A DNA stretch of 64,000 bases from NCBI GenBank assembly GCA_030549205.1, contig JAUKTV010000001.1:1364001-1428000 (forward strand). The letters run 5' to 3'. Below the pieces are notes generated by a model that made no database searches, was not told the DNA's origin, and worked only from the letters and a program-made list of their open reading frames with translations. The stretch's first letter is position 1; each line of letters begins with the position of its first letter. The position numbers and the translations under genes are program-made. This document shows, piece by piece, positions 1 to 10,967 of the stretch. The stretch comes from Apiosordaria backusii (taxonomy: Eukaryota; Ascomycota; Sordariomycetes; Sordariales; Lasiosphaeriaceae).

Positions 1-1184
1 GCTCAAGGGCTTCAGGAGGGCCTGTTTGGGGTGTGCAAGGCGTATGCTTTGTTTGACGAGCAGGTTGGGTATGCGCAGGGCATGAATTTTTTGATTATGC
101 CGCTGCTGTTCAACATGGCCGAGGAGGAGGCGTTTTGTCTGTTGGTGAGGCTGATGAATCACTACCAGCTGAGGGATCTGTTTGCGGCGGACATGCCGGG
201 GTTGCATCTGAGGCTGTTTCAATTTGAGAGGTTACTGGAGGACCTGGAGCCGGCGCTTTATTGCCACTTGAGGAGGAGGGGGATCACGCCGCACTTGTAT
301 GCCACGCAGTGGTTTCTCACGCTTTTTGCGTACCGATTCCCGCTGCAGCTGGTGCTGAGGATTTATGACTTGATTCTCTCGGAGGGCTTGAGCGCGATTC
401 TGAGGTTTGGGATTGTGCTCATGCAAAAGAATGCGGGGAGCTTGCTGGGGATTAGCGATATGAGCGCGTTGACGACGTTTTTGAAGGATAGGCTGTTTGA
501 TTTTTATATTGATGCTACTCCTTCGACGAACTCGATTTTGGAGAATGGGTTCTTTGGGAGTAGTTCTAGCAGCTTGGACAAGGAGGTGTACAGGGCGGAT
601 CAGCTGGTGCGGGACGCGTGCGAGGTGAAAATCACGCCGGAGATGCTGAGTGCGTACAAGGTCGAGTGGGAGGAGAAGACGAGGGGGGAGAAGGAAAGGG
701 AGCAGGAGCTGGAGGCGCTGAGGTCGGCGAATGCGAGCTATGCGAGCAGGGTGAGGAGGCTGGAGGAGAGGATCGAGGCTCACGATCGGGAGCAGGCGGA
801 GCTGGCTACGGATTTGGTAAAGACCAAGGTTGAGAATGAGGAGCTGAAGGATGAGAATGAGAGCTTGAGGGGCAGGTGAAGGAGCTGAGGATTGTGATTG
901 AGAAGCAGCCTGAGGAGCTGGAGCAGGCGTGGGAGCTGGAAAGGGCGGATTTGATGAAGAGGAATGAAAAGGTCCATGAGGAGAATGAGAGGTTGGAGAA
1001 GGAGCTGAAGGATTTGGAGGAGGAGTTGGTTGCGACGAAGGTGCAGTATGCTGAGGTATGTTGTTTCCCTCTTATTCAGTGTGCCTTGAAGCAGTGATAC
1101 TAACGTGTGGTGATGAAGGTCAATTCTCAACACGAGACTCTCAAGCAAAAGTGGAAGGACTTAAAGAGGCAGTTTGATAATTAA
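1..1184 (+). CDS. Rab GTPase-activating protein (TBC domain), Gyp5-like; 3' part, with apparent frameshift
   Basis: The gene enters from the left edge, already open in frame at base 1. The visible part starts inside a TBC domain. It shows the glutamine-finger segment VGYAQGMNFL, the conserved TPHLYATQWFLTLFAYRFP helix and the RIYDLILSEGLSAILRFG stretch. The arginine finger would lie upstream, outside the window. After the domain comes a long charged coiled coil. TBC proteins of this type speed GTP hydrolysis by Rab/Ypt proteins in exocytic traffic; the link to Gyp5 rests on the TBC plus C-terminal coiled-coil architecture. The frame is interrupted at the GGGG run at 869-872: the first frame stops at 877-879, and the coiled coil continues at once in another frame. 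One more G in the run would join the two. An intron at 1056-1118 (GTATGT donor, TACTAAC branch site) precedes the last 21 codons, which end at TAA 1182-1184. Confidence 0.85.
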
Positions 1185-1734
1185 GCATGGCATTTTTGGC
1201 TTGTGATGGGGGGGGGGTAAGAAAGAAAGGGAGACGAGGGGATATATGTATTAAGGTGTACCACAAAAGTATCATCGTCAAAGTCAAGGGAACAACAACT
1301 GGCATATTGCGGGGGAAGGGGTCTGGTTACCAAACAGTTAAATAAACATGGCAAATGGGGAAGGTTATGCATAGTAGTAAGTAAGTGGGTGGGTTGATTA
1401 TCATCCACATGGCAGCAGCAACATAGAAATGGCTGTGCTTAACTGCGATAATATCATCAATTGATATACTCTCTGACTTGATCATTTTCTTTCGGTGGTG
1501 TATCTTGCTGACTGCTGTCAATTTGTTTCTAGCTTCACAATCCGCCATGAAATTGTTTCACGCAAACCACATCTTCCACCACTGTATATGTTCTTGCCGC
1601 TGATGAGTGTGGAAACATTCAGCAGCTAGTTTACCATTTGCATGGGTACAAAAAACAGCCGGGGGATCAGTTTTTGAGAGAAGTGGGGACATGGCAGTAG
1701 ACATTAGGCATTAGTTGTATGTAAATAGTTTCTC
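1185..1734. other. Intergenic region between two convergent genes
   Basis: This stretch holds the 3' flanks of the Gyp5-like gene and of the minus-strand lysine-rich gene. I see a run of nine G at about 1208-1216. The short reading frames here lack coding character, and I see no RNA gene. Confidence 0.6.
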
Positions 1735-2637
1735 TCAGTCCTCCTCGCCCTCTGCCAGATCCCCTCCCTCTCCTGTGCCCTCTGCCGCAGACGCCCCCTT
1801 ATTCTTACTCTTCTTCTTCTTATTTTTCTTCTTTCTCTTCTTTTTCTTGTCCTCTTCTGCAGCAGCCTCCCCATCCCCATTCTGTTCCCCGTTCGTGGGT
1901 GGCGTTGGAATTGTGTCACCCGTTTTCTCCGCCTTACTTGTCTCCTCTACTTTTATACCCTGGTCCTCAGTCATGACCACATCCTCCTCCTTGCATTTGC
2001 TGGCATCTTCTTTGACAGTGTGATCCTTCTTCTTCCCGTTGTTGGTCTCTGCCGTTGTTGTTGTTGTTGTTGTCTCTTCATTCTCAACCCTAGCCTTTTT
2101 CCTCCTCACTGGCATTTCGCTTTCCGTCTCAGCCTCCGCCCTCCCCCTCTTGGGTTTCCTCCCCCCCATCGCAGACCTCCCCAGCTCCTCCTCACTTTCA
2201 CTCTCCTCCTTCTTTCGTTTTGCTTCCTCTTTTTGCTTCAGCGCATTCCTCCCCAGGAGCTTTTTCTTCAAGTCGTCGGTTGCTTGCTGGCTCTCGTTTG
2301 GGGTGGCTGGTTTGGATGAGACGGCAAAGCCGATGCCTTGGTTTGGTGGGGGGATCCAGGTTAGGTCTGCATCGGAGTTGTTGCTGCTGCTTTGGTGGCT
2401 GCTGGGCCGGGGTTGGGAGGGACGGGAAACAACAGATGATGAGAAACCCCCCTTGGTTGTGGTGGAGGAGGAGGAGCTGGTGGTGGGTTGTTTCTTGCGG
2501 TGATGGGATATAGAGGAGAGGACGGTGGAGTGGGTTTGGGAGAGGGTGAGGGAGAGGGTGTTGAAGATGGTGTCGAATTTGGGTTTGGGGAGGGCGGGGT
2601 TGGTGGGTTTGGGTTGTGTGGGATCTGGGGGTGGCAT
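1735..2637 (-). CDS. Lysine-rich, low-complexity protein, probably nuclear or nucleolar; function unknown
   Basis: A single-exon frame of 300 residues starts with MPPPDPTQPKP. The first 110 residues are rich in Ser, Thr and Pro. A more ordered centre follows (DLTWIPPPNQGIGF, then DDLKKKLLGRNALKQKEEAKR). Next come an acidic/basic block with EESESEEELGRSAMGGRKPK and a basic PVRRKKAR cluster. The C-terminus has a long Lys run (residues about 268-285) and an acidic tail. Several clusters would serve as nuclear localisation signals. The central Glu-Glu-Leu-Gly-Arg-Ser block followed by Lys/Arg recalls the fungal family of unknown function DUF3245, but this is from memory and weak. No enzyme motif is visible. 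The upstream flank at 2638-3778 is shared with the divergent succinyl-CoA ligase gene. Confidence 0.7.
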   Translation of the reverse strand: MPPPDPTQPKPTNPALPKPKFDTIFNTLSLTLSQTHSTVLSSISHHRKKQPTTSSSSSTTTKGGFSSSVVSRPSQPRPSSHQSSSNNSDADLTWIPPPNQGIGFAVSSKPATPNESQQATDDLKKKLLGRNALKQKEEAKRKKEESESEEELGRSAMGGRKPKRGRAEAETESEMPVRRKKARVENEETTTTTTTAETNNGKKKDHTVKEDASKCKEEDVVMTEDQGIKVEETSKAEKTGDTIPTPPTNGEQNGDGEAAAEEDKKKKRKKKNKKKKSKNKGASAAEGTGEGGDLAEGEED

Positions 2638-3778
2638 GGTTGTGAGATTTTGGGTGATTACGGTGAGAGATGGATGATTGGGGTTGGTGGTGATGAAGTT
2701 AGTGAGATGGGTAGTGAGGTCGGTGATGGTGAGTGTGAATATGCGATTGATGAGAAGCCATCAAGGTGTTTGAGTGTGAGCTGTTATCGGAAATTATTTT
2801 TGGGCTTATCGATGGATTTAGTTTGATTGGGTGGTGGTGGAAGTGGGATTAAGGCGGACCGCGGTAGATGCATACAGTCATGCAAGTAGGGGCTATATAT
2901 GCAGGTACTGGATTTTCAAGACGGCATATTCTACTTCTTGAGTGAGAGAAGATGCTTCACAGAAAGCAAAATGGGAAATGTAAGCAAATTCCATATTAGT
3001 GAGAATATTGAAGATACTCATAAATGCCCCAAAGTAGAAGCTCAGAAGCCAGTCTTGGAAGTATACTGAACTTTAAGATTCAGACTTCTACATGGAACTT
3101 TTTACACAGACAAAGCTAGTATGATCCTGATGGCAGATCATGGGAATGAAACCGGGATTCCCAAATGCCATGATTTAATATCGGCGCCCATCTCTCCACG
3201 GGGTACGTTGATAGGTGTGGGGAGATGCCATCTAGTGTAAGCCAGGGACCGCTTTTGAAGTTCAGCGCTGATGTCATTGCATTTGGCTCATCTGATACAG
3301 CTGATATGGCGAGATGGTATCTGTGTCAACACAATATGGCGCTGAGGAATGTAATAGGTCTAGAGAACAAGTTGAAAGGTGCATTACAACATAGAAAGCT
3401 ATTTATATATCGAAGCCGCGGAAGTTGACTCCCGCCTCGCGTCTCCGTCGCCGAAAATCTAGATCGGGCACGGGCCGGCTGCGGCGGTTTTGGCAGGTGT
3501 CGGCTCGACCTCACGGCAGCTATCGGGGCGGTCAGCAGCCAGCCATTGGCTCGGTTATTCCCGGACCTATCGCAAACCAGGTGCAACTCCCAGCAACCTG
3601 TTCTTGGCTGCCCAGCCTGCCGGTCTGTTGGTTGGCTCTGCCCCCTTGGAGCGTCATTTCGAAAAGTGATACAGGGTCCCCAAATTGACCAACACCAAAC
3701 TTATCATCATCGCCATCCCGTCCAAAAGCTTCGCTGCTCTCCCACCGAAGCACATCTCCCCTCCACACACCACACATC
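2638..3778. promoter_or_regulatory. Divergent promoter region between the lysine-rich protein gene and succinyl-CoA ligase beta
   Basis: About 1.1 kb separates the two start codons, which point away from each other. The right part (about 3420-3778) is GC-rich, then pyrimidine- and CA-rich just before the ATG, as in leaders of highly expressed fungal genes. I could not assign specific factor sites. The short frames inside lack coding character. Confidence 0.5.
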
Positions 3779-5361
3779 ATGTTTAGACTCGGTCGCAGCC
3801 GCGCATTGGCCTCGGCCTTTGCTGCTCCCAAGGTATGTCATTGCGCCAAAAAAGATGCTCAACCTCATCACAACCGGTGAACCTGAGACTAATTTGTGTC
3901 TGCCCGCTTCTTCTCAGACTTCCCCCGCCCCCAGACTCCCCAGCTTTGCTCAGCAACAAAGGAGAGCGCTCAGCATTCACGAATACCTCTCGGCCGACCT
4001 CCTCAAACAGGTGAGACATACAAGAGCGGACCCCTCACATTGGTCCTTATCGCAACACCGCATCTCCAAAGAGAGCCATCCCGCTGATCTCCGCCGAATA
4101 GTATGGCATCGATGTTCCCAAGGGCGCCGTCGCGAAGTCTGCCGCCGAGGCTGAGGCTGTTGCGAAGTCGATCGGCAGCGACGATATGGTCATCAAGGCC
4201 CAGGTCCTCGCCGGTGGTCGCGGCAAGGGTACCTTCGATAACGGCCTGAAGGGCGGTGTTCGTGTCATCTACTCCCCCACCGAGGCCAAGATGTTCGCCG
4301 AGCAGATGATCGGCCACAAGCTCATCACCAAGCAGACCGGCGCTCAGGGCCGCCTCTGCAACTCTGTCTACATTTGCGAGCGCAAGTTCGCCCGCCGCGA
4401 GTTCTACCTCGCCATCCTGATGGACCGTGGCTCCCAGGGCCCCGTCATTGTGTCCTCGTCGCAGGGTGGCATGGACATTGAGGGTGTCGCCAAGGAGAAC
4501 CCCGACGCCATCAACACCACCTACATCGACATCAACGTCGGCGTCACCGACGAGATGGCCCGCGACATCGCCGTCAAGCTCGGCTTCAGCGAGCAGTGCG
4601 TCGAGGACGCCAAGACCACCATCCAGAACCTCTACAAGATCTTCCTCGAGAAGGACGCCACCCAAATCGAGATCAACCCCCTCTCCGAGACCTCGGACCA
4701 CAAGGTCATGTGCATGGATGCCAAGTTCAACTTTGACGACAACGCCGAGTTCCGCCAGAAGGAGGTCTTTGAGTGGCGCGACACCACCCAAGAGGACGCC
4801 GACGAGGTCCGCGCCGCCGAGTCTGGCTTGAACTTCATCAAGCTCGACGGTGACATTGGCTGCTTGGTCAACGGCGCCGGCCTTGCCATGGCCACCATGG
4901 ACATCATCAAGCTCAACGGCGGCCAGCCCGCCAACTTCTTGGATGTTGGTGGTGGTGCCACCCCCGCTGCCATTAAGGAGGCTTTCGAGCTCATCACCAG
5001 CGACCCCAAGGTCACTGCCATTTTCGTCAACATCTTCGGCGGTATCGTCCGCTGCGACGCCATTGCTCACGGTCTGATCAACACTGTCAAGTCTCTTAAC
5101 CTCAAGATCCCCATCATTGCCCGTCTGCAGGGTACCAACATGGAGGAGGCCCACCGTCTGATCAACGACTCGGGCATGAAGATTTTCTCGATTGACGACT
5201 TGCAGAACGCTGCCGAGAAGGCGGTGCAGCTCAGCAAGGTTGTCAAGATGGGTATGTTGCCTCTCCTCCTCTTTTTTCACACTTGATAAGGCATAAGCTA
5301 ACATTCTTGCTTTACAGCTCGCGACATCGACGTCGGCGTTGAGTTCACTCTTGGCATCTAA
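3779..5361 (+). CDS. Succinyl-CoA ligase (ADP- or GDP-forming) subunit beta, mitochondrial
   Basis: This TCA-cycle enzyme subunit couples succinyl-CoA cleavage to nucleoside triphosphate formation in the mitochondrial matrix; it pairs with an alpha subunit not found here. Four exons (3779-3832, 3918-4010, 4102-5251, 5318-5361) encode 446 residues. The three introns have GTATGT, GTGAGA and GTATGT donors. The N-terminus [18 protein letters not shown] is an Arg/Ala/Ser-rich presequence. The mature protein starts near [20 protein letters not shown], the usual start of the ATP-grasp domain. Visible landmarks are [14 protein letters not shown] for nucleotide binding, EINPLSE, and in the C-terminal ligase domain [26 protein letters not shown] and [10 protein letters not shown]. 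The sequence ends [12 protein letters not shown]. Codon use is strongly GC3-biased, as expected for high expression; this bias also creates a long empty reading frame on the other strand. Confidence 0.97.
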
Positions 5362-7093
5362 AGTACATACATAAATTGGGGTTCCTAAAGGGTTGATCAA
5401 ATAGACTTGGGCGGGGACACAGGAAGGCGGAAATTAGGAAAGGGGTTGGTTTTCACTGGGAACCAGGCCAACACTTGTATTTGTTGTTTTTTCTGCAAGT
5501 ATGTGTACACCATTTGTGTTCAGCGTCTTTCTTTTTTTTTTGTTGGGTGGTATGTGGAAGAGTGGTAATTTGCATGGTCACCCTTTGCGTAGGGGTGAGG
5601 GTGTGGAATGGAATGGCTTAGACTTATACAAATGGTATTTTTCGTTGTCGTTCATTGTTTGAGGCTACTGTGGGATGTGTGACTTGAGTGCCGTGGTCAA
5701 AGTCGGGCAATGAGGGGAAGAGGTATGTTTGCAATCGTGCTTGGGACTGAATGGTTGGGAGGGGGTTATAGCTGATGTTATATGATCGACAGATACCAAC
5801 AACGCAGAAAGACAGGCCACACATTCCCATGTAGGTGCGTATTGGGGGTTAATTTGCCATCCCGCCTTGATAGATTCCGGTCTAGATCCCCTCTGCTGAA
5901 ATGGATACTACCAACATAGATATCGATATTAAAGCAGCGGTTGAAGCGCCTGACCTTAGACAAGCACGGGATGTAAAAAGGGTCCGGATCGCTCTAGAAT
6001 CCGGGGTCAAGTTGTTTTTACCTTCCCCATTCTAGGAAGGACGGGTAGATTATCCGTTTCATCGGGGGAGGGGCTGGTTAGGGTTGGTGGTTAAGGTGAG
6101 AGTGTGTGTGCCAAAATGCGGGGGAAACTTGGCGTAGAGGTAACCTTAAGCCTAGTCAGGTCAGAAGGTAGGATGGTGAGATTCTTGTCGCTTGACTGTC
6201 AGGCCATTGACCGCTCAACCGGTCGGGCGGAGATGATTTCCAAGACTTTTGTGGTGTTGTTAAACAGCGCAAATTGGGGAAAGGGGAAGGTATCGAGAGA
6301 TTGGAGATATTTGGTCTGAGTGGTGTTGCAGAGTGAAAATGCGAAACAGATAGGGAGATGTAAGTGATAAGCTCCTGAGTATTTGGTCAAAAGTCTATGA
6401 TGTGGATTTGATATATAACAAGACTCTCATTGGGCGCTGATAGACAATGTGGTGGATGGCTGATACAGAAGACTTGGGATGAGGGGCGTTGTTAGTCGAA
6501 TGACTTGCCTTTCTTGGCGAGAAAGACGAGGCAGCAATCAATGCATGTGGGCAAGACTCGGGTTGTTTTTGGGATGGTTGGGGCGGGATTTCATTAGGTT
6601 ACCATGGATGTTGCATGCGCAACACTGCTGGATGGATGGGCTGGACCTGCATATGGGGGTAATTCTGGCCTTATATTGTCCTCACATGTCGCTCATGCTC
6701 TGATGTTTGTTTCTCCTCCACTTCTATCTTCTTGAAGTCTATGAGAAAAGTGGCAAAGAACTCATCACTTACACTACCTCATATCCACCGCGAATCTTGT
6801 GCCAAGAGCAGATACGAAGTGGTGTTAGTCATATTTGCATATACAACCCTGGGCCTATTGGTTATCCTCCCACGTATAACCCTTGGCCGGAGTCTAGGAC
6901 TCTTCAACACGAGGAACTATATAACCTCCTCACTCGCCCTCTTGTCTTTTACTTCTTCACTCTATTATACAGTCCTCAAGCTATCAAACCACTCCCTCAA
7001 GCCTCTAACCCACCAAGAACTGTTCCTCCTTGACAGCATCATATCCACCTCAAAACACCAACACCAAAGACACACACCAAAAGACTTACAAAA
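5362..7093. other. Intergenic region, 1.7 kb
   Basis: The left part is the 3' flank of the succinyl-CoA ligase gene. The right part (from about 6880) becomes pyrimidine- and CA-rich, with a TATATAA motif near 6928-6934. That would fit a promoter and leader for the small frame at 7094. Nothing between them looks coding. Confidence 0.5.
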
Positions 7094-7321
7094 ATGACCT
7101 GCCCCTGCTCCCGCTGCTTCTCCGGCCAAGGCCACTACTCACCAGCCCAACCACAACTCCGGACTCAATTCCAAGCCCAACAACCACAAACAACACCCTA
7201 TGGCACCACCACCACCACCAGCAGCACGTCATCCTCATTCCTCAACATGCTCAAGAGAAAAACAAGTCTCTCCAGCATATCATCCAACACCCCCCTCCTC
7301 CCCAGCCCATCTCAGGACTGA
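7094..7321 (+). CDS. Putative small Cys-containing protein, 75 residues; unrecognised
   Basis: The ATG sits in a favourable fungal context (ACAAAAATGAC). It follows a CA-rich, G-poor leader of about 150 bases and a TATATAA motif about 160 bases upstream, an arrangement typical of expressed fungal genes. The product begins MTCPCSRCFSG, with three Cys in five positions plus one more, then runs into Gln/Pro- and Thr/Ser-rich sequence and ends SNTPLLPSPSQD. No transmembrane segment or signal peptide is evident. The Cys cluster at the very N-terminus could be lipidated or bind metal; that is inference. I do not recognise the family. The frame could be a chance opening in a non-coding transcript, so confidence is moderate. 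Confidence 0.42.
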   Translation: MTCPCSRCFSGQGHYSPAQPQLRTQFQAQQPQTTPYGTTTTTSSTSSSFLNMLKRKTSLSSISSNTPLLPSPSQD

Positions 7322-8836
7322 GACGATTCACCTAGTCAGTTAAACAAAAGTGACAAAAGGGGCAGCCATGAACCCCTCTCTCTCACTTCCAATCTGGACC
7401 AGTACTCACCACGATGGGCGCAAAACCATGCCCGATCCAAAGGAGGAAAACCACTTCAAAAAACAGCACAAATAAACACGAAATAGTGTGTTCAGACACA
7501 CGACACTCGTGATCAAGAAGATGACACAAGAGAATGCGACACGGGACAACAGGCCTGAAGCATGAAGATGAAGTAAAACACCCGGTTTTGGAAGGAGAGA
7601 TGAGCCAGGCAGGCAGGAAGGAGGAGAAGCAGATGAGGAGGAAGATACCCCAAAAGCACGCAGGAGCGAGTCTTTTCCCTCCCCCCACCCCTTTTTTTGA
7701 ATTCTAGTGGAGCGATTTGGGCTTTTTTTTTTCTTTTTCTTTCTTTTCTGGGAAGAGTTTATGATGCCATGATATACCTACATGTTTTTTCGTCTGATTT
7801 GCAAAAGGGGTTCTGGAAAGGCTGTTTCTTCTGTTTTTGGGGGTTTATGAAGGGCTTGTTTCTTCTGTTCTGGGGTGTTTTACTCTGTACAAAGGGCTTT
7901 TTTCTGAGTCGTATAGGAGTTGAATTGATCATGGTGTTGAATACCAGTATTTCAGCAATGCTTTGAATTGAGCTGTTTATCCGCTTTCTAACACTTGATC
8001 TAGAAGCCTTTTGGTGAGAAATTGAGAAAGTTATATGGCAATATCAGCATACACCTACCTTGATCTGTTGTCTTTCTGTGCTGTTGAGATCCAAGCTGAA
8101 GCATCTCCAAAGAGCACGAGTATCACGATCCAACACAAGAGTTAGAAAATCCACGTCCCAATAACCTGCACACCTTACAGCTTACCCCTTTTGCAGCAAA
8201 CCCCATCAGACAGCACAGTCACAAGCACACCAGACAGGACACGTAGATAAGCCAGAGTTCCGTATTACCTAGACAAAACCTAGCTGTGTAATGAACCCTT
8301 GTTATGCCCAAACTCAAATCAACAAACACAGACACAGACAGGACCTGACACGCACAAAAAGAGATGTAGTAGGTAGTAATAATAGCAGAAACACGACATC
8401 AAAGGAAATTAAAAAGAAAAAAGGCCCAACCGCAAACCTCCCTATTCAGTACTGTTCCTGTTTGGGTCCGCCTCTCCCTTCCCGTTCTGTTGCGCGCCTT
8501 CTGGGCCATGTCAGAGGGATATTAAACCCCCTTGTGCTTTGTCCTTCGCAATTTTCATGCTGGTGTCTCCCGTGGTTGCCTAGAGTCATATCTAAGTTCA
8601 GCCAAAAGAGCCACCCAGCTTCCCATGGCGAATTCCGAACCACTTCCAGAGAAGTGCAACCGGCCCAACCAACAACAGCCCGACGCACAATTCACACGGA
8701 CAAGGTAGACAGACAACCTTCCCTCGCACACGGCTTCCGCAGATCTAACCATATCCGGCCCATCCGATGCAAGAAAACCGTCCCAACGCCCCAGAAACAA
8801 CAATGGCGCACAACGCTAAGGAGACAAAATCACCAT
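7322..8836. other. Intergenic region, 1.5 kb
   Basis: This stretch holds short T-rich and A-rich runs (near 7691-7697 and 7724-7740) and the 3' flank of the minus-strand ypt1 gene. I see no supported gene. Frames on both strands are short and of irregular composition. Confidence 0.5.
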
Positions 8837-9875
8837 CTAGCAGCAGCCGCCGGACTGGTTGTTGGAGACGCCCTGTCCAGGCGCCACGTTGACGTTCGCC
8901 TTGGTGTTGTTGGTAGCGATGCTGCTGCCCATACGCTCCTTGATTTGGCGCGCCATGGTCAAGAAAGCCTGCTCAACGTTGCTGGCGTTCTTTGCTGATG
9001 TCTCGAGAAATGGGATTCCCAGGCTGTCGGCGAATTCCTACAGAGCAACACGAGTCAGCATGTTGCACAAACTGTGCAGCCCTTGGATAGAAGTTTGTTT
9101 GCTGTGGGGGCCAACGTTGGCCGAGGCATGTGATCCCGACGGTTGCGGGGAAATGAGAAGCTTACCTTCGCGACTTGGTAGTCAACCACCTTCTTATCCG
9201 CCATATCGCTCTTGTTGCCAACGAGGAGCTTGTTAACGCCCTCGGTGGCGTACCTGTCGATTTCTTGGAGCCATTGCTTCACGTTGTTGAAGCTGTCCAT
9301 ATCGGTAACATCGTAGACGACGCAGATGCCGTGCGCGCCACGGTAGTATGAGGATGTGATTGTGCGGAAGCGTTCTTGGCCAGCAGTATCCCACTGTAGA
9401 ATTTCGAGTTAGCCGGTTCTGCTGTAGCCTATCGTTCTCTCCCGGGGTGACATACGATCTGAAGCTTCACAGTCTTGCCGTCGAGTTCGATCGTCCGGAT
9501 TTTCTGCGCAAAGTTAGCACCTATTGGGCCTTTTGCTAGACTTTTAGTTGGAAATGCATACAAAGTCAACGCCGATCGTGGAGATGTAGGACTCAGTGTA
9601 GGTGTCGTCGGCGAACCGCAAGAGCAAGCAGGACTTTCCGACACCGGAGTCTCCGATGAGGAGCAGCTTGAAGAGATAGTCGTATCTGATGTGACGTTAG
9701 AAGAGGTTGTACGCAAGGGGATGGCTGTCGAGCTGTCGGGATCTGTCTGGTAAGACAGTCGTGGGGTGGAACTCTGATAGAAGCTGGTGGTTAGCAGGCA
9801 AACAAAGGCGATATGGCGGGCGGCAGCCGGCAGGGGTGGTGGTGGCTTGGGCTCAACTCACTACTCGGGATTCAT
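8837..9875 (-). CDS. ypt1: Rab-family GTPase Ypt1/Rab1
   Basis: Ypt1/Rab1 controls ER-to-Golgi transport and autophagy. Four exons (9865-9875, 9562-9685, 9456-9503, 9166-9393) plus a last one (8837-9037) give five in all and 203 residues. All phases close. The start is [20 protein letters not shown]. The P-loop GDSGVGKS is at residues 15-22, the effector loop [14 protein letters not shown] near 37-50, WDTAGQER at 62-69, NKSD near 121-124 and ETSAK near 149-153. The protein ends SGGCC, the double-cysteine geranylgeranylation signal of Rab proteins. The first coding exon has only 11 bases, and its donor reads GTAGTG, a weak form; it is required because the neighbouring GTGAGT would create a stop. 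Length and sequence match the fungal Ypt1 family throughout. The Gyp5-like Rab GAP 8 kb to the left belongs to the same pathway in yeast. Confidence 0.97.
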
Positions 9876-10967
9876 GGTGGGCAACTTTGATGACGATGCG
9901 TAGTTAGTTTGATGAGGTCTCGGGTCGACGGTGGTGGTGATGGAGGGGCTCGGAAGATGGTTCGCGGCGACGGCAGTAGAGAGAAGGTTGATGATGTGTG
10001 GAAGGCAGCAGGTCGGTCGGCGACTCTTGGAAAGGCTGCGTCAGGGCGTCAGAACAACTGGGTGGACCTAACTTGATTGGATCATTTTTGGAGGACAAAA
10101 CGCAGGGGCCTGGTAGGGGGCGGCTCACGTGATGCGTATCAGCACTGGGCGGTGTAACTTGGTATCAGGTGTGGCTTGAGGGCCGTTGATCACGAGCAAA
10201 ACCAAGGTGAATGGACTGAGCAAGAGGAAGCTGGGAAATTTTGGCTAAAGATAGGTTATGCCTTTTTATGTATACTTTTCCGAAAGAGTAGACGTGATTT
10301 TTGAACGGGAAAGGTTACAGCTTTGAGTCACTGTCAAGTGGTTGTCTTTCTGCCTTTCTGTCCCTTAGACAAAGCGGGAGCTTCCCATTTTGGGTTCTGG
10401 CAGCTGATGACGATATCAGTCATCTGTTCCGCTGGTCAGGAGTTGTTCTTTTTCATACAGCACCAAGCATATCTCTACCGAGCTTGCCGTCGACTTTCCG
10501 CATGGCCAACGTCTTTGGGCGTGCCGTTGTATGTCTCGGATGGCGCCATCCCTTCTTTGCGTAGAACCCTGTTCATAAGTGGTTTGAGCCACATCACAAA
10601 GCACACAAAGCTAGCTCTCTGCTGAACCTACATGGTTGAATACAGTTGCCAAAGATGGATCCTTATGAGACCTGCATTAGCCCAGCAATATCTTTACAAG
10701 ATCAATACACAAAGTTGGCTATCTCTCAAACTTCGTATCCCACTTATCGTCTTATCCGAAGCCCCGCTTGAAGCACAGCGCCTGGACCACAAGGCAGATG
10801 GAGTGCTGCAGCTTCGACAGCCGTCCATCGCCAACGCCGCAAAAGAAATACAGTCACTGACATCATCCGACAAACACCACCATCCCGGCACAACTCACGT
10901 ACATACCTCGCCAGTCACATCGATCAATCGAATTGCCCGTCACGCATACAATCCTACTCAACCACCA
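9876..10967. promoter_or_regulatory. Divergent promoter region between ypt1 and the unrecognised gene at 10968
   Basis: About 1.1 kb lies between two start codons facing apart. The part next to ypt1 (9876-10010) is rich in GGT/GGA trinucleotides, so it reads as CA/CT-rich leader on the minus strand. I recognise no specific binding sites, and no supported gene lies inside. Confidence 0.45.

Noticed and set aside
4003..5400. 465-codon open frame on the minus strand across succinyl-CoA ligase beta
   Set aside because: It mirrors the sense gene. The strong preference for C/G in third positions removes stops from the opposite strand; the product is a low-complexity Leu/Val/Asp/Gly sequence without a domain.
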